Below the pieces are notes generated by a model. It was not told where the DNA came from. It did not search any database and saw only the letters and a program-made list of their open reading frames with translations. Shown one piece after another: positions 18,997 through 28,221 of a stretch of 64,000 bases of DNA; positions within the stretch are counted from its first letter, which is position 1; each line of letters starts with the position of its first letter. The DNA comes from CAUZIB01 sp963578805 (lineage in GTDB: Bacteria; Acidobacteriota; Vicinamibacteria; Vicinamibacterales; UBA8438). The position numbers and the translations under genes are program-made. Location of the stretch: NCBI GenBank assembly GCA_963578805.1, contig CAUZDY010000007.1:36586-100585 (forward strand). Direction: 5' to 3'.

Positions 18997-19161
18997 ATGC
19001 TGACTGAGAAGCAGACGGCCGTAGTACTTCTGGAGTGGGAGAACCTCCAGAACGCACCGTGCTTTTAATCAGATAACCTGCAAGCTGTAATGGAGAAGGC
19101 CGGAGTCGTGGACCAGTCTGATGTTTCGCTTCTCGAAGACGTCGCACGGTCCGAAGCCTAG
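18997..19161 (+). pseudogene. N-terminal relic of an isochorismatase-family hydrolase
   Basis: The 55-codon frame starts MLTEKQTAVVLLEWENLQNA, has an in-frame TAA at codon 24, and continues in the same frame with NLQAVMEKAGVVDQSDVSLLEDVARSEA to a TAG. This pattern (TAVVLIE-x-QN ... V-x-x-VME-x-TG-x-x ... LLE-x-AR) matches the first 55 residues of cysteine hydrolases of the isochorismatase superfamily. The catalytic Lys and Cys regions are missing. The 18890-19192 spacer holds nothing else. Confidence 0.6.
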
Positions 19162-19192
19162 ACAGCTCGTCACAGATGGAGGTTGCCGTCGG

Positions 19193-19242
19193 TCGAGGAT
19201 ACCGTTCCAGTCATCTATCGAGGATACCGTTCCACTCATCTA
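19193..19242. repeat. 25-bp tandem duplication at the 3' end of the cyclophilin gene
   Basis: Two copies of TCGAGGATACCGTTCCAGTC plus five more bases lie head to tail and differ at one base. The unit is not a multiple of three, so the duplication shifts the frame and supplies the present TGA stop of the cyclophilin. Confidence 0.9.
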
Positions 19243-19798
19243 TCTGCTGCTTCTGCGATGTGAGAAGCGAAGACGGGTCACCTTCGATGACGATCGTCGT
19301 CATTACATCGCCTTGGGCGATGGCATCGACGATACTCTGACCGTCCGACACCTTGCCGAAGATCGAGTGTTTGTCGTCGAGATGAGGGGTGGGTCCGTGA
19401 GTGATGAAGAACTGGCTCCCATTTGTACCTGGTCCTGCGTTTGCCATCGACAAAATGCCGGCCGAGGTATGCCGAAGCGAAGGGCTGAACTCGTCCGCGA
19501 AGTTGTAGCCTGGGCCTCCGCGTCCGGAACCGGTTGGATCGCCACCTTGAACCATGAAATTTGGGATGACACGGTGAAATGTTAGACCGTCGTAGTAGCC
19601 CCGCTGCGCCAAGTTCACGAAGTTTGCAACCGTCAGCGGCGCTTCGACCGGAAAGAGCGCGACACGGATATCACCCTTGTCGGTTTTAAATACGGCCGTC
19701 AGGTCGCTTGTTTGGGTGGCTTCGATTGACATTACGGTGGAACCTCCAGCGAGCGCTGCCACAACGGCAGCTATGGTTAGTAATCTTGTAGCCTGCAT
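19211..19798 (-). CDS. Secreted cyclophilin-type peptidyl-prolyl cis-trans isomerase
   Basis: 195 residues with a signal peptide (about 1-28). The catalytic Arg region FHRVIPNFMVQGGDPTGSG and the GSQFFITHGPTPHLDDKHSIFGKV segment are intact, so it should accelerate proline isomerisation during folding in the periplasm. The C-terminus reads DEWNGILDR and then stops inside a 25-bp tandem duplication, so the last residues may differ from those of relatives. It is transcribed away from the MscS channel gene; a GGGAGG sequence precedes its start. Confidence 0.95.
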   Translation of the reverse strand: MQATRLLTIAAVVAALAGGSTVMSIEATQTSDLTAVFKTDKGDIRVALFPVEAPLTVANFVNLAQRGYYDGLTFHRVIPNFMVQGGDPTGSGRGGPGYNFADEFSPSLRHTSAGILSMANAGPGTNGSQFFITHGPTPHLDDKHSIFGKVSDGQSIVDAIAQGDVMTTIVIEGDPSSLLTSQKQQIDEWNGILDR

Positions 19799-19847
19799 GT
19801 GTCCTCCCTTTCTCGACGATCACCTTAGCACATAGAATCCAATCACT

Positions 19848-21119
19848 ATGCTCAATCCTTTCGTTGACTGGCTGTTGCGGCAGGGTCTCGACGACAACAC
19901 GGTGATCCTCGTGAGTGCGGTGGTTCAGGTCGTCCTTGTTCTGATGCTTGCCGCGATTGCCGATTTTATCGCCAAGCGTGTCGTTGTGCGTGGCCTGGAG
20001 ACACTCTCGAGAGGTTCGGTCTCGGTATGGGATGACATCATCATCAAGCGCCGGGTGCCACACCGTCTCTCGCGTTTGGCGCCGGCACTGATCATCTACC
20101 TGCTCGCCGTTCCGCTGCTTGAGGGGTATGACCTCTCCATACTTATCGTCAGGCGAGTCGTTCTCATCTACATGGTAATCGTCGCATCACTGGCGCTCGA
20201 CGGCTTGCTGAACGCGATGGTCGATATTTTACGGCCGTCCACATTCGCACGCGATCTTCCGGTCAAGAGCATCATCCAGGTGACCAAACTCGTTCTTTAC
20301 GGCGTCGCGACCATTGCGGTGATCTCACTGGTCGTCGGTCAGTCACCAGGCCTACTGCTCGGCGGTCTTGGCGCGATGACGGCCGTGTTGATGTTGGTGT
20401 TCAAGGATCCGATATTGGGGCTGGTTGCGGGCATCCAGCTCTCGGCCAACAGTATGCTGGCGCGCGGCGACTGGATCGAGATGCCGAAGTACGGCGCCGA
20501 CGGCGACGTGCTGGAAGTTTCGCTGACGACCGTCAAGGTTCAGAATTGGGACAAAACGATCACAACGATCCCAACCTACGCGCTGATTACGGATTCGTTC
20601 AAGAATTGGCGCGGGATGTCCGAGTCCAAAGGGCGGCGGATCAAGCGCGCCATTCACATTGATATCAGTTCGATTCGCTTTTGCGACCAGGTAATGCTCG
20701 AGCGCTTCTCGAAGATCAGGCACCTCGCTTCCTATCTGGAGCAGAAGCGACAGGAGACGACGAACTGGAACACTGCGCGCGACCTCGACTCGACGGACCT
20801 GATCAACGGTCGTTGCCTGACCAACGTGGGCACCTTTAGAGCCTATGTCGTCGCCTATCTGCGCAGCCACCCGATGATTAATCAGGATATGACGTTCCTC
20901 GTGCGACAGCTTGCGCCGACCGACCGTGGCTTACCTATCGAAATCTACGTGTTTAGCCGCGATCAGGAGTGGAGTAACTACGAGGCGATTCAGTCCGATA
21001 TCTTCGACCACGTACTGGCGATAGCACCCGCCTTCGACCTGCGTATCTATCAGGGTCCCTCTGGTGGTGATATACGAGATCTGCTAAATGCACGTTTTAG
21101 GAACCTAGTAGATTCCTAG
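19848..21119 (+). CDS. MscS-family mechanosensitive channel (YbdG-like)
   Basis: 423 residues. Several N-terminal transmembrane segments (about 15-40, 75-95, 100-125, 145-170) lead to the pore helix and beta domain: GLGAMTAVLMLVFKDPILGLVAG, then SMLARGDWIEMPKYGADGDVLEVSLTTVKVQNWDKTITTIPTYAL. The total length and the GADGDV insert match the YbdG/MscM-like branch rather than short MscS. The C-terminal region extends after residue 265 (RRIKRAIHIDISSIRF). The role would be release of solutes on osmotic downshift. Confidence 0.9.
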   Translation: MLNPFVDWLLRQGLDDNTVILVSAVVQVVLVLMLAAIADFIAKRVVVRGLETLSRGSVSVWDDIIIKRRVPHRLSRLAPALIIYLLAVPLLEGYDLSILIVRRVVLIYMVIVASLALDGLLNAMVDILRPSTFARDLPVKSIIQVTKLVLYGVATIAVISLVVGQSPGLLLGGLGAMTAVLMLVFKDPILGLVAGIQLSANSMLARGDWIEMPKYGADGDVLEVSLTTVKVQNWDKTITTIPTYALITDSFKNWRGMSESKGRRIKRAIHIDISSIRFCDQVMLERFSKIRHLASYLEQKRQETTNWNTARDLDSTDLINGRCLTNVGTFRAYVVAYLRSHPMINQDMTFLVRQLAPTDRGLPIEIYVFSRDQEWSNYEAIQSDIFDHVLAIAPAFDLRIYQGPSGGDIRDLLNARFRNLVDS

Positions 21120-21148
21120 GCCGGCACTCATCCGAAAGTCGTGGGCGA

Positions 21149-22966
21149 TCACCTCTTCGTTGTGCGGCGTTGGTTGGCCGACAAGGTTCGTTTTCGAAGG
21201 CGTATCGTCTTTGGCGTGGTCTCTACTAACTCGTCAACGTTGATGAACTCGATGGCCTGCTCAAGGTTTAGCACGCGTGGCGGCACCAGGCGGATTCCCT
21301 CCTCGGCGGTCGACGAGCGCATGTTGTTGAGCTTCTTTTCCTTGGCGACATTGACATCCATGTCGTCCGGTCTCGCGTTCTCTCCGATGATCATCCCTTC
21401 ATAGGCCGCTATGCCGGGCTCGATGAAAATCTCCCCGCGTTCCTGGAGGTTGTACAGCGCAAAGGCGGTCGCCCTGCCGGTGCGGTCCGCCACCAGGACA
21501 CCGCTTGGCCGTCCGGCGATCGGACCATGCCACGGCTCCCACCCGCTAAAGAGGTGGTTTAGAATTCCGGTGCCACGGGTGTCGGTAAGAAACTGCGATC
21601 GGAACCCGATCAAGCCGCGGGTCGGAATCCTGAATTCGAGCCGGACGCGACCACTCCCGTGGTTGACCATCTTGGTCATCGTGGCTCGCCGCGTGCCTAG
21701 GCTCGCGATCACGACACCTTGGAATTCCTCGGCGACATCGATCACTAACTCCTCGACTGGCTCTTCGGTGCCTCCCGAGACAGATCGAGTCACAATTTGA
21801 GGGCGTGAGACCTGCAGCTCATACCCCTCCCGCCGCATCATTTCGATGAGGATCGATAGTTGCAGCTCACCGCGTCCGATGACCTTAAACTGATCGGCAG
21901 AGTCGGTGTCCTCCACCCGGATTGACACGTTGCCGATCAATTCTCGGTCTAACCGGTCGCGCAGGTTGCGCGAGGTCACGTACTGACCGTCGATTCCGGA
22001 CATCGGCGAGGTGTTGACCCCAAAAACCATCGAGACCGTCGGCTCGTCAATGTGAACCGGCGGAATAGGTGCTTGGTGTTCCGGGTCGGTGATCGTCTCG
22101 CCGATTGTAATGTCACTGAGACCCGCAAGGCAGACGATATCGCCCGCAGTGGCATGGTCAACAACGACTCGCTTGAGCCCGTCGAACTTGAATAATTTCG
22201 TGACGCGCGTGCGCTGGACGTTACCGTCAAGCTTGGCGACTGCCACCGAATCTCCGACACGCACCGTGCCGTTGAAGATGCGTCCGATTGCGATTCGACC
22301 GAGATAGTCGCTCGAGTCAAGGTTGGCGACCAGCAGCTGGAGTGGTTCGTCGCTCGCCCCGCTCGGCGGACGCACGTGCGCGACAATCGCCTCGAAGAGT
22401 GGTCTGAGATCGTGTCCAGGTTGGGCCACATTTACGGTCGCGGTGCCGGCCTTGGCGTTAGTGTAGAGCACCGGAAAGTCGATCTGGTCGTCTCTGGCGT
22501 CCAGGTCGATGAAAAGGTCGTACACCTCGTTTAGCACTTCCGCCGATCGGGCGTCCTGACGGTCGATTTTGTTGACGACGACAATGGGAGGTAGACCGCG
22601 TTCGAGTGCTTTTCGTAAGACGAAGCGAGTCTGAGGCAAGGGGCCTTCAGATGCATCGACCAGCAGCAGCACACCGTCGACCATCGTGAGGGTGCGTTCA
22701 ACCTCCCCACCGAAATCAGCGTGGCCTGGGGTGTCAACGATATTGATCGTCAGGTTCCCGTATTGCACGGCTGTGTTCTTGGCCATGATTGTGATGCCGC
22801 GCTCGCGTTCGAGCTCAATATTGTCGAGCGCCCGCTCGGCGACACGCTCGTTCGCACGAAAAACACCGCTTTGGTGCAGCAACGCATCGACCAACGTGGT
22901 CTTCCCGTGGTCGACGTGCGCAATGATGGCCACATTGCGTATAAGGGAATTTGCGACGGTAGACAT
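21149..22966 (-). CDS. typA: Ribosome-associated GTPase TypA/BipA
   Basis: 605 residues from the ATG at 22966; an open extension to 23200 lacks homology. G1 is AHVDHGKTTL (about 16-25), G3 is DTPGHADFGG, and G4 is VNKIDRQDAR. EF-G-like domains follow, and the BipA-specific C-terminus ends with the VRLRKRTLSANQR segment. It is a translational GTPase acting on the ribosome in 50S assembly and stress adaptation. It converges with the channel gene, with only 29 bases between the stops. Confidence 0.95.
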   Translation of the reverse strand: MSTVANSLIRNVAIIAHVDHGKTTLVDALLHQSGVFRANERVAERALDNIELERERGITIMAKNTAVQYGNLTINIVDTPGHADFGGEVERTLTMVDGVLLLVDASEGPLPQTRFVLRKALERGLPPIVVVNKIDRQDARSAEVLNEVYDLFIDLDARDDQIDFPVLYTNAKAGTATVNVAQPGHDLRPLFEAIVAHVRPPSGASDEPLQLLVANLDSSDYLGRIAIGRIFNGTVRVGDSVAVAKLDGNVQRTRVTKLFKFDGLKRVVVDHATAGDIVCLAGLSDITIGETITDPEHQAPIPPVHIDEPTVSMVFGVNTSPMSGIDGQYVTSRNLRDRLDRELIGNVSIRVEDTDSADQFKVIGRGELQLSILIEMMRREGYELQVSRPQIVTRSVSGGTEEPVEELVIDVAEEFQGVVIASLGTRRATMTKMVNHGSGRVRLEFRIPTRGLIGFRSQFLTDTRGTGILNHLFSGWEPWHGPIAGRPSGVLVADRTGRATAFALYNLQERGEIFIEPGIAAYEGMIIGENARPDDMDVNVAKEKKLNNMRSSTAEEGIRLVPPRVLNLEQAIEFINVDELVETTPKTIRLRKRTLSANQRRTTKR

Positions 22967-23236
22967 CCCACCATTATCGCGGAACCGGCGGGCGCCGTCT
23001 GTAGGCGACAGTGGATCCAACGCTGAATCCAGCACAACTGGGAGCCGATCTTGTAGATGAAGCCCTAAACGGAGGGGTGTGTAACATCGACGACTGCATC
23101 CATGCTTACGGATGCAGATGAACCAGTCCACCACGCCGACGCCACTGGAACTCTTTGACCACGAGCAGTCCGGCGGCTCCGTAGCCGCCCCTTGGCTCAC
23201 AGAAGGTGGGACTGAAGATTTGCCACACTCAGCGGG

Positions 23237-24430
23237 CTATTTGTATTTGGACGGCCAAACAACGCCCTGGTAGCTCCCTCTAGTGACCGACCCGATTCCT
23301 TTGTAATGGAATTTTTGCACCCGTCTCCCCTCGAACGTTTCGGTGGTGAAGATATTTCCCCGGGAGTCGGTGGCGATGCTGTGCGCACCGTAGAACTGAC
23401 CGGGCTGACGCCCGCCATCGCCGAAGCTGGTCAGCACCTCCAGCGTGTCACGATTCAGAATATGGATACGCTCGTTCACGCCGTCGGCCAGATACAGGTA
23501 TGTTTGCCACTGGTCACGGGAGAAGGCGAGATCCCAGACGGCACCGGCGCCGAGTGTCTCTTTTTCGATGAATTGTTCCTTAACGAACGTTCCGTCTGGT
23601 TGAAAGACCTGAATCCGGTTGTTTACTCGGTCGCACACATATACGAGACGGTCGACTGACAGCTCGGCACAGTGCACCGGGTTGCGGAATTGCTGGGCCG
23701 GCGGAGCGTTAGGGTCATAGCGCCCCAGGTCGGCGTCATCGGGCTGATTGCCGTAGGCGCCCCAAAAGCGCTTGAATTCTCCGTTGTCCGCGTCGATGAC
23801 GACGACTCGCTTGTTCAGGTATCCGTCTGAAACGTACACCTCGTTCTCCAGCGGGTCGACGAACACCTTGGCCACGCGGCCAAAATTATTATTGTCGTTG
23901 CTTCCGGCGTTGGCTCCCGACCGCCCGACCTGCTGCAGAAAGCGCCCGTCTCGTGTGAACTTCAGGATATGTGCGTCGTTCTCGCCGTTGCCACCGATCC
24001 AGATATTACCGTGCTGGTCGAACGCGAGACCGTGATTTGACTCGGGCCACTCGTACCCCTGCCCCGGACCACCCCAGGAGCCGACGAGGTTGCCGGCAGG
24101 ATCGAATTCGAGAACCGGTGGAGCTGGCTCACAACACTCTCGCGCGTTACCACGGGCCGCCGGCGCCTCTCCTGCGGAGACCGAGCCGGGTCGGTGAATA
24201 ATGAAGACGTGGTCCCGTGCGTCGACCGCGACGCCAATCGTCATACCCATCACCCAGTGGTTGGGAAGTGGCTTAGGCCACAGCGGGTCGACGACGAACA
24301 TCGGCGCTTCCACACCGCCCTGCGCTTGCGCAACCGCTGTCTGGTCGACGACCGATTGGCCGAGACCGAGCGCGGCAATCAGAGCAACGAACGCTAGGCC
24401 AATAAGCAGGTCATGCTTGCGCTTTCCCAT
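23237..24430 (-). CDS. Secreted NHL-repeat / peptidylamidoglycolate-lyase-like beta-propeller
   Basis: 397 residues, start at 24430 set by GGGGAGG nine bases upstream. A signal peptide is followed by FVVDPLWPKPLPNHWVMGM and a six-bladed NHL propeller (VLEFDPAGNLVGSWGG, HGNIWIGGN, VYVSDGYLNKRVVVID, IATDSRGNIFTTETFEGRRVQKF). The fold and the SNHGLAFD segment resemble the lyase half of peptidylglycine alpha-amidating enzyme, but bacterial copies are untested. A CC pair (ARECCEPAPP) is conserved in the paralogue at 48736-49938. The 22967-23236 spacer holds only a small hairpin near 23098-23114. Confidence 0.8.
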   Translation of the reverse strand: MGKRKHDLLIGLAFVALIAALGLGQSVVDQTAVAQAQGGVEAPMFVVDPLWPKPLPNHWVMGMTIGVAVDARDHVFIIHRPGSVSAGEAPAARGNARECCEPAPPVLEFDPAGNLVGSWGGPGQGYEWPESNHGLAFDQHGNIWIGGNGENDAHILKFTRDGRFLQQVGRSGANAGSNDNNNFGRVAKVFVDPLENEVYVSDGYLNKRVVVIDADNGEFKRFWGAYGNQPDDADLGRYDPNAPPAQQFRNPVHCAELSVDRLVYVCDRVNNRIQVFQPDGTFVKEQFIEKETLGAGAVWDLAFSRDQWQTYLYLADGVNERIHILNRDTLEVLTSFGDGGRQPGQFYGAHSIATDSRGNIFTTETFEGRRVQKFHYKGIGSVTRGSYQGVVWPSKYK

Positions 24431-24705
24431 TCTCGTCGCCTCCCCGATCGAAATCCAGCACAATGCTGGAAAACCTCTTGCGAACAGGTGCAAGATTGCC
24501 ATGACTGACTGGAAACTGCAACACTCGTTCTGAGGTTAGCGTCGCCGTGTCGGGCGACTGCCTTGCGATGAAACGACGAACGTTGGGTGGTTCACTTCCG
24601 GGTAAACTTCGACACTTGACCTGTTGCGCGGTTGCCAATGTCTGGATTCGTATCTTGGTTGAGCCCTGCCGCTTCTGGAACATACTTATAGGGAGATGCA
24701 CCACT

Positions 24706-24993
24706 TTACAAACCAACGATGGCGGCGACCCGGTCGAGTGCACACCATTGCGATGGCGTGATGTCTGCGATCTCTGGACCGTGTCTCTCGAGTGACACAA
24801 CCGCCGAGCGTAGCATGCCCGCCTTTTGGGTTAACGACATTACGGTCGGGCCACGCTCCTCGCCTAGCTTACGGATCACGTCACCGACATGGCAAGACCT
24901 GACCAGTATCGTTTTGTCTTCCGATACCGAGCTCGCCGAAAGCGGCGCAACGGTGTTGTTTGGAGTCAGCCTGACGGAGAAAAGGCGAGGCAA
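24706..24993 (-). other. Weak open frame in an otherwise empty spacer
   Basis: The 24431-25067 spacer contains one frame of 95 codons on the minus strand, ending in ITPSQWCALDRVAAIVGL, which looks protein-like, and an equally long frame on the opposite strand. Neither has a ribosome-binding site and I recognise neither. It may be a gene relic. Confidence 0.2.
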
Positions 24994-25051
24994 CTACTGA
25001 AATTTTAAGAGTCCTATCGGGTTGTGCCGGTCACCCGCTAACTCGCCACGG

Positions 25052-25057
25052 TATACT
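25052..25057 (+). promoter_or_regulatory. -10 element close to the start of the PQQ-like propeller gene
   Basis: TATACT ends 10 bases before the ATG at 25068. No good -35 is seen at the usual distance and no Shine-Dalgarno fits in the remaining leader, so a nearly leaderless transcript is possible. Confidence 0.4.
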
Positions 25058-25067
25058 TTTTCCTACA

Positions 25068-26303
25068 ATGACATTGAAAATCATTCGATCGGTCTCGATT
25101 CTCGTCCTCATGGTGTGGACGGTCGGTGTTCCCGTGGCGATTGCCCAGGATTGGCCACAGTGGCGAGGACCGAATCGTGATGGCGCTGTGCAGACTTTCA
25201 ACCTACCGAGTTCCTGGCCTGACGCGTTGACCGAGCAGTGGACGGTTGAGGTCGGACTCGGTTATGGAACACCAGTTATTGTCGGCGACCGGATCTATAT
25301 GTTCACGCGTCAAGATGGTGATGAAGTGATGCTCGCCATGAACGTCGACACCGGCGAAGTCTTATGGCGTTCCAGTTATCCTGCACCCTTCGAGATGATG
25401 CCTGCGGCGGCGCGGCACGGTGCGGGGCCAAAGTCGACACCGACATTTGCAGACGGCCGGTTATTTACGCTGGGGATGAGCGGAATCGTCACCGCATGGG
25501 ACAGCGAAACGGGGCAGCAACTGTGGCAGATGGAGGCGCCGCCAGTTCAGCCGACGTATCACACGGCTATGTCACCGGTGGTCGACGGAGACAGGATGGT
25601 CGTGCATATCGGGGGCCAGGACGACGGCGCACTAACCGCGTTTGACGTCGCGACCGGCGAGGTTCGCTGGAACTGGGATGGCGATGGACCAGCGTACGGA
25701 TCTCCGATTGTGGTTGAACTGGAGGGGACGCGCCAGGTGGTGACATTTACACAGGAGCACATGGTGGGTGTGGCTCTCGAAACCGGAGTACTTTTGTGGA
25801 GTCGGCCCTTTGTGACGCCATCGACAACGACGTCTCAGACACCGATTCTCTACAACGGCCAGCTCGTCGAAGCGGGGCGCGGCAACGGCATTACGCTCTT
25901 TCGTGTTGTGAACGAGGGGACGGCGTGGACGACCGAAGATGTCTGGCACACCGATGAGGTGTCGTTGCATATGACCAACGGCGTTGTCGCCGATGGTGTG
26001 CTGTATGGCCTGTCGCATCTCAATAGTGGTCAGTATTTCGGTCTTGATCTCGATGCCGGTCAGGTACTGTGGACCAGCGATCCTCGCCAGGCTGAGAACG
26101 CTGCAGTACTCCGGGTTGGCGACACGATTTTCTCACTCGAAAATGACGCGGAACTCCTGGTGCTCGGCGCCAGTCGGAGTGAGTTCGAGCCTCTGGAGCG
26201 TTACGAGGTGGCCACCAGTGCGACCTGGGCTCAGCCGACGCTTCGTGGTAATCGGCTGTATATCAAGGACGTATCGTCGCTGAAGCTCTGGACCTTCGAG
26301 TGA
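25068..26303 (+). CDS. Secreted PQQ-like (BamB-type) beta-propeller protein
   Basis: 411 residues. The signal peptide ends near AIAQ and is followed by DWPQWRGPNRDG, the hallmark start of the planctomycete/acidobacterial 'PQQ-like repeat' family. Propeller strands carry the A-x-D-x-x-T-G-x-x-x-W motif (AMNVDTGEVLW, AWDSETGQQLW, AFDVATGEVRW). The catalytic residues of true PQQ alcohol dehydrogenases (vicinal Cys pair, Asp after the Trp docking) are not seen, so it may be structural rather than an enzyme. It lies alone, 94 bases before the cytochrome lipoprotein gene. Confidence 0.85.
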   Translation: MTLKIIRSVSILVLMVWTVGVPVAIAQDWPQWRGPNRDGAVQTFNLPSSWPDALTEQWTVEVGLGYGTPVIVGDRIYMFTRQDGDEVMLAMNVDTGEVLWRSSYPAPFEMMPAAARHGAGPKSTPTFADGRLFTLGMSGIVTAWDSETGQQLWQMEAPPVQPTYHTAMSPVVDGDRMVVHIGGQDDGALTAFDVATGEVRWNWDGDGPAYGSPIVVELEGTRQVVTFTQEHMVGVALETGVLLWSRPFVTPSTTTSQTPILYNGQLVEAGRGNGITLFRVVNEGTAWTTEDVWHTDEVSLHMTNGVVADGVLYGLSHLNSGQYFGLDLDAGQVLWTSDPRQAENAAVLRVGDTIFSLENDAELLVLGASRSEFEPLERYEVATSATWAQPTLRGNRLYIKDVSSLKLWTFE

Positions 26304-26397
26304 AGGTGCTGGGGTCATTAGTTGTCAGGGAAAAGAATACCATGCATCCACGCATCCGCCGAGAGCGTGTTGGTTGTTAGCCGGAACGGGAGGAAAG

Positions 26398-26880
26398 ATG
26401 CGAATCGTCGTCTGCGCGCTGTTGATGGGGAGTGTCGCGCTCGGAGGGTGCGCGGGTGAGTCTCAGGAGTCGCCGTTTCGCCCTGTGGCCAGCGTCAGCC
26501 AGCTGATGTCGACGATGATTGACCCGGCAGCTGACGTGGTGTGGGACGCCGTCGGAACCGTCATCAGCGACGACGGCATTGAGCACTGGGAGCCAGAAAC
26601 AGATCAAGAGTGGGCCGCAGTACTGAGCGCGGCCATGACCGTCACCGAATCTGCCAATCTGCTGATGATCGGAGACCGCGCCAGAGACCAGGAAACCTGG
26701 ATGCGGATGGCGCAAGCGATGGTCGCCGCGGGACAACTTGCCATCGAGGCAGCCGAGAATCGAGACGTCGAGGCGATCTATGGGGTTGGAGAGGCAGTCT
26801 ACAATGCGTGCGACAGTTGTCACACTCTGTATTGGATAGGTGATGCGGACCGCGGTAAGGTTCGGGAGGGGAATCCCTAG
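26398..26880 (+). CDS. Cytochrome c lipoprotein
   Basis: 160 residues from the ATG at 26398, preceded by GGGAGGAAAG. A lipobox (VALGGCAG) predicts a lipid anchor. The single heme site CDSCH lies near the C-terminus, as in cytochrome c'/c556-type four-helix proteins, and the body is helical (QEWAAVLSAAMTVTESANLLM). It should carry electrons in the periplasm. The protein at 44732-45274 has the same layout. Confidence 0.8.
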   Translation: MRIVVCALLMGSVALGGCAGESQESPFRPVASVSQLMSTMIDPAADVVWDAVGTVISDDGIEHWEPETDQEWAAVLSAAMTVTESANLLMIGDRARDQETWMRMAQAMVAAGQLAIEAAENRDVEAIYGVGEAVYNACDSCHTLYWIGDADRGKVREGNP

Positions 26881-27205
26881 CCTCCGCCGGGGTAGCCTTC
26901 CCGCTAGTAGAGCGGCCTTCGTGGCCACTCTAATGACTCTATCCAGGAATAGCCGGCTTAATGGTGGACGATTCGAGCGACCTTGGGCTGGCCTTTCCCT
27001 TCGGTGCCGTGGCACGGACGTCGGGTGTCACGGTTCTGGCGGTGAGAACCGTGGACGGCGCCAGAAGCTGAGAAATGACTACTGTCAGGCCCGGGGTTTA
27101 AGGTGCGATTTAGCTACGTGTAAATCTTGCCTCCACAGAGCGCAAAATTGCGGTATACTGGCGCGCCCGGACGCCCTTGACTAGTCCGGAAGGGGGATGT
27201 TTTTG
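26881..27205. other. Spacer before the HPDL-type/DUF6152 pair
   Basis: I see no gene here. A TATACT at 27154-27159 is the likely -10 of the downstream operon; the matching -35 is unclear. Confidence 0.4.
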
Positions 27206-28105
27206 ATGAGCACCAGGACACGTGGTATTTTTCGAAACGGAGTGCTTGCGGTGGTGGCCGCTGTGGTCGCAACCGTTGTGACCTTGACGGTTCAGCCGCT
27301 GGCTGGCCAAACTACATACCGGGCTGAGCGGACGGCAGATGGTCGGCCAGATCTGAACGGAATTTGGCAGGCGATCGGTGCCTCGCACTGGGATATCGAG
27401 GGCCATGCCGCTCGTCCAGGGCCGGTTGTCGAGATGGCCGCGCTTGGGGCGATTCCAGGCGGACTGGGGATTGTGGTGGGAGGCGAGATTCCGTACACGG
27501 CAGCAGCAAGAGCCCAGCAGCAGGAGAACCTCGAATTTTGGCTCGATCGGGACCCGGTTGTTAAATGCTTTATGCCCGGCATTCCACGGGCGACCTACAT
27601 GCCTTTCCCATTTCAGATCGTCCAGACTCCGGAATACGTTCTGATAGCTTATGAGTTCGCCAGCTCGAGTCGGATCGTCTACATGGACCGGCCTGATATG
27701 GAGAGCCCGGTCAATACCTGGATGGGGCACTCGCGTGGTTCCTGGGACGGAGAGACACTTGAGATCGATGTCACAGACCAAATCCCAGATACCTGGCTCG
27801 ACAGCTCAGGCAATCATCACAGCGACCAGCTCCATGTCGTCGAGCGATATACCGCGGTCAGCGAAAACCACATCATGTATGAGGCGACGATCGAGGACCC
27901 GGCGGTCTACACCGAGCCGTGGACGATTCGGTTACCGCTCTACCGGCGAATCGATGAAAATATGCAGCTACTGGAGTTCAAGTGTGTCGAGTTTGCAGAG
28001 GAGAAAATGTATGGGCACCTCCGAAAAGATCCGGATCTGACACCGTCCTATCGGCCCAGTGGATTTGGATCCAGTCGGGACTCAATACCCGTTCCACCGC
28101 AATAA
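27206..28105 (+). CDS. Secreted 'RPDLNGIW'-type protein, unknown function
   Basis: 299 residues, ATG at 27206 with AAGGGGG upstream. A signal peptide ends at PLAGQ, then DGRPDLNGIWQAIG. Motifs in order are VKCFMPGIPRATYMPFPFQIVQ, a YVLIAYEF strand, GHSRGSWDGETLEIDVT and FKCVEF. The order matches the protein at 9790-10827, including the 'SRG-W-DG-TL' strand. Such proteins often neighbour a DUF6152 gene, as here (116 bases downstream). Substrate and role are unknown; a sensor or binding role is possible. Confidence 0.75.
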   Translation: MSTRTRGIFRNGVLAVVAAVVATVVTLTVQPLAGQTTYRAERTADGRPDLNGIWQAIGASHWDIEGHAARPGPVVEMAALGAIPGGLGIVVGGEIPYTAAARAQQQENLEFWLDRDPVVKCFMPGIPRATYMPFPFQIVQTPEYVLIAYEFASSSRIVYMDRPDMESPVNTWMGHSRGSWDGETLEIDVTDQIPDTWLDSSGNHHSDQLHVVERYTAVSENHIMYEATIEDPAVYTEPWTIRLPLYRRIDENMQLLEFKCVEFAEEKMYGHLRKDPDLTPSYRPSGFGSSRDSIPVPPQ

Positions 28106-28221
28106 CCGCAAGGTTCGTGCGGGCGGCCCGCTGCCGGCTGGCGATGTTTGTTGTTATGGCGATTTCGTGTAAGATAAATACTAAATATGTGGTGTTTGTT
28201 CTGATGCAGGAGGCGAGGCGA

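Noticed and set aside
23098..23120. Hairpin TGCATCC...GGATGCA as a terminator
   Set aside because: There is no T-run on either side, so it is not a rho-independent terminator; its role, if any, is unknown.
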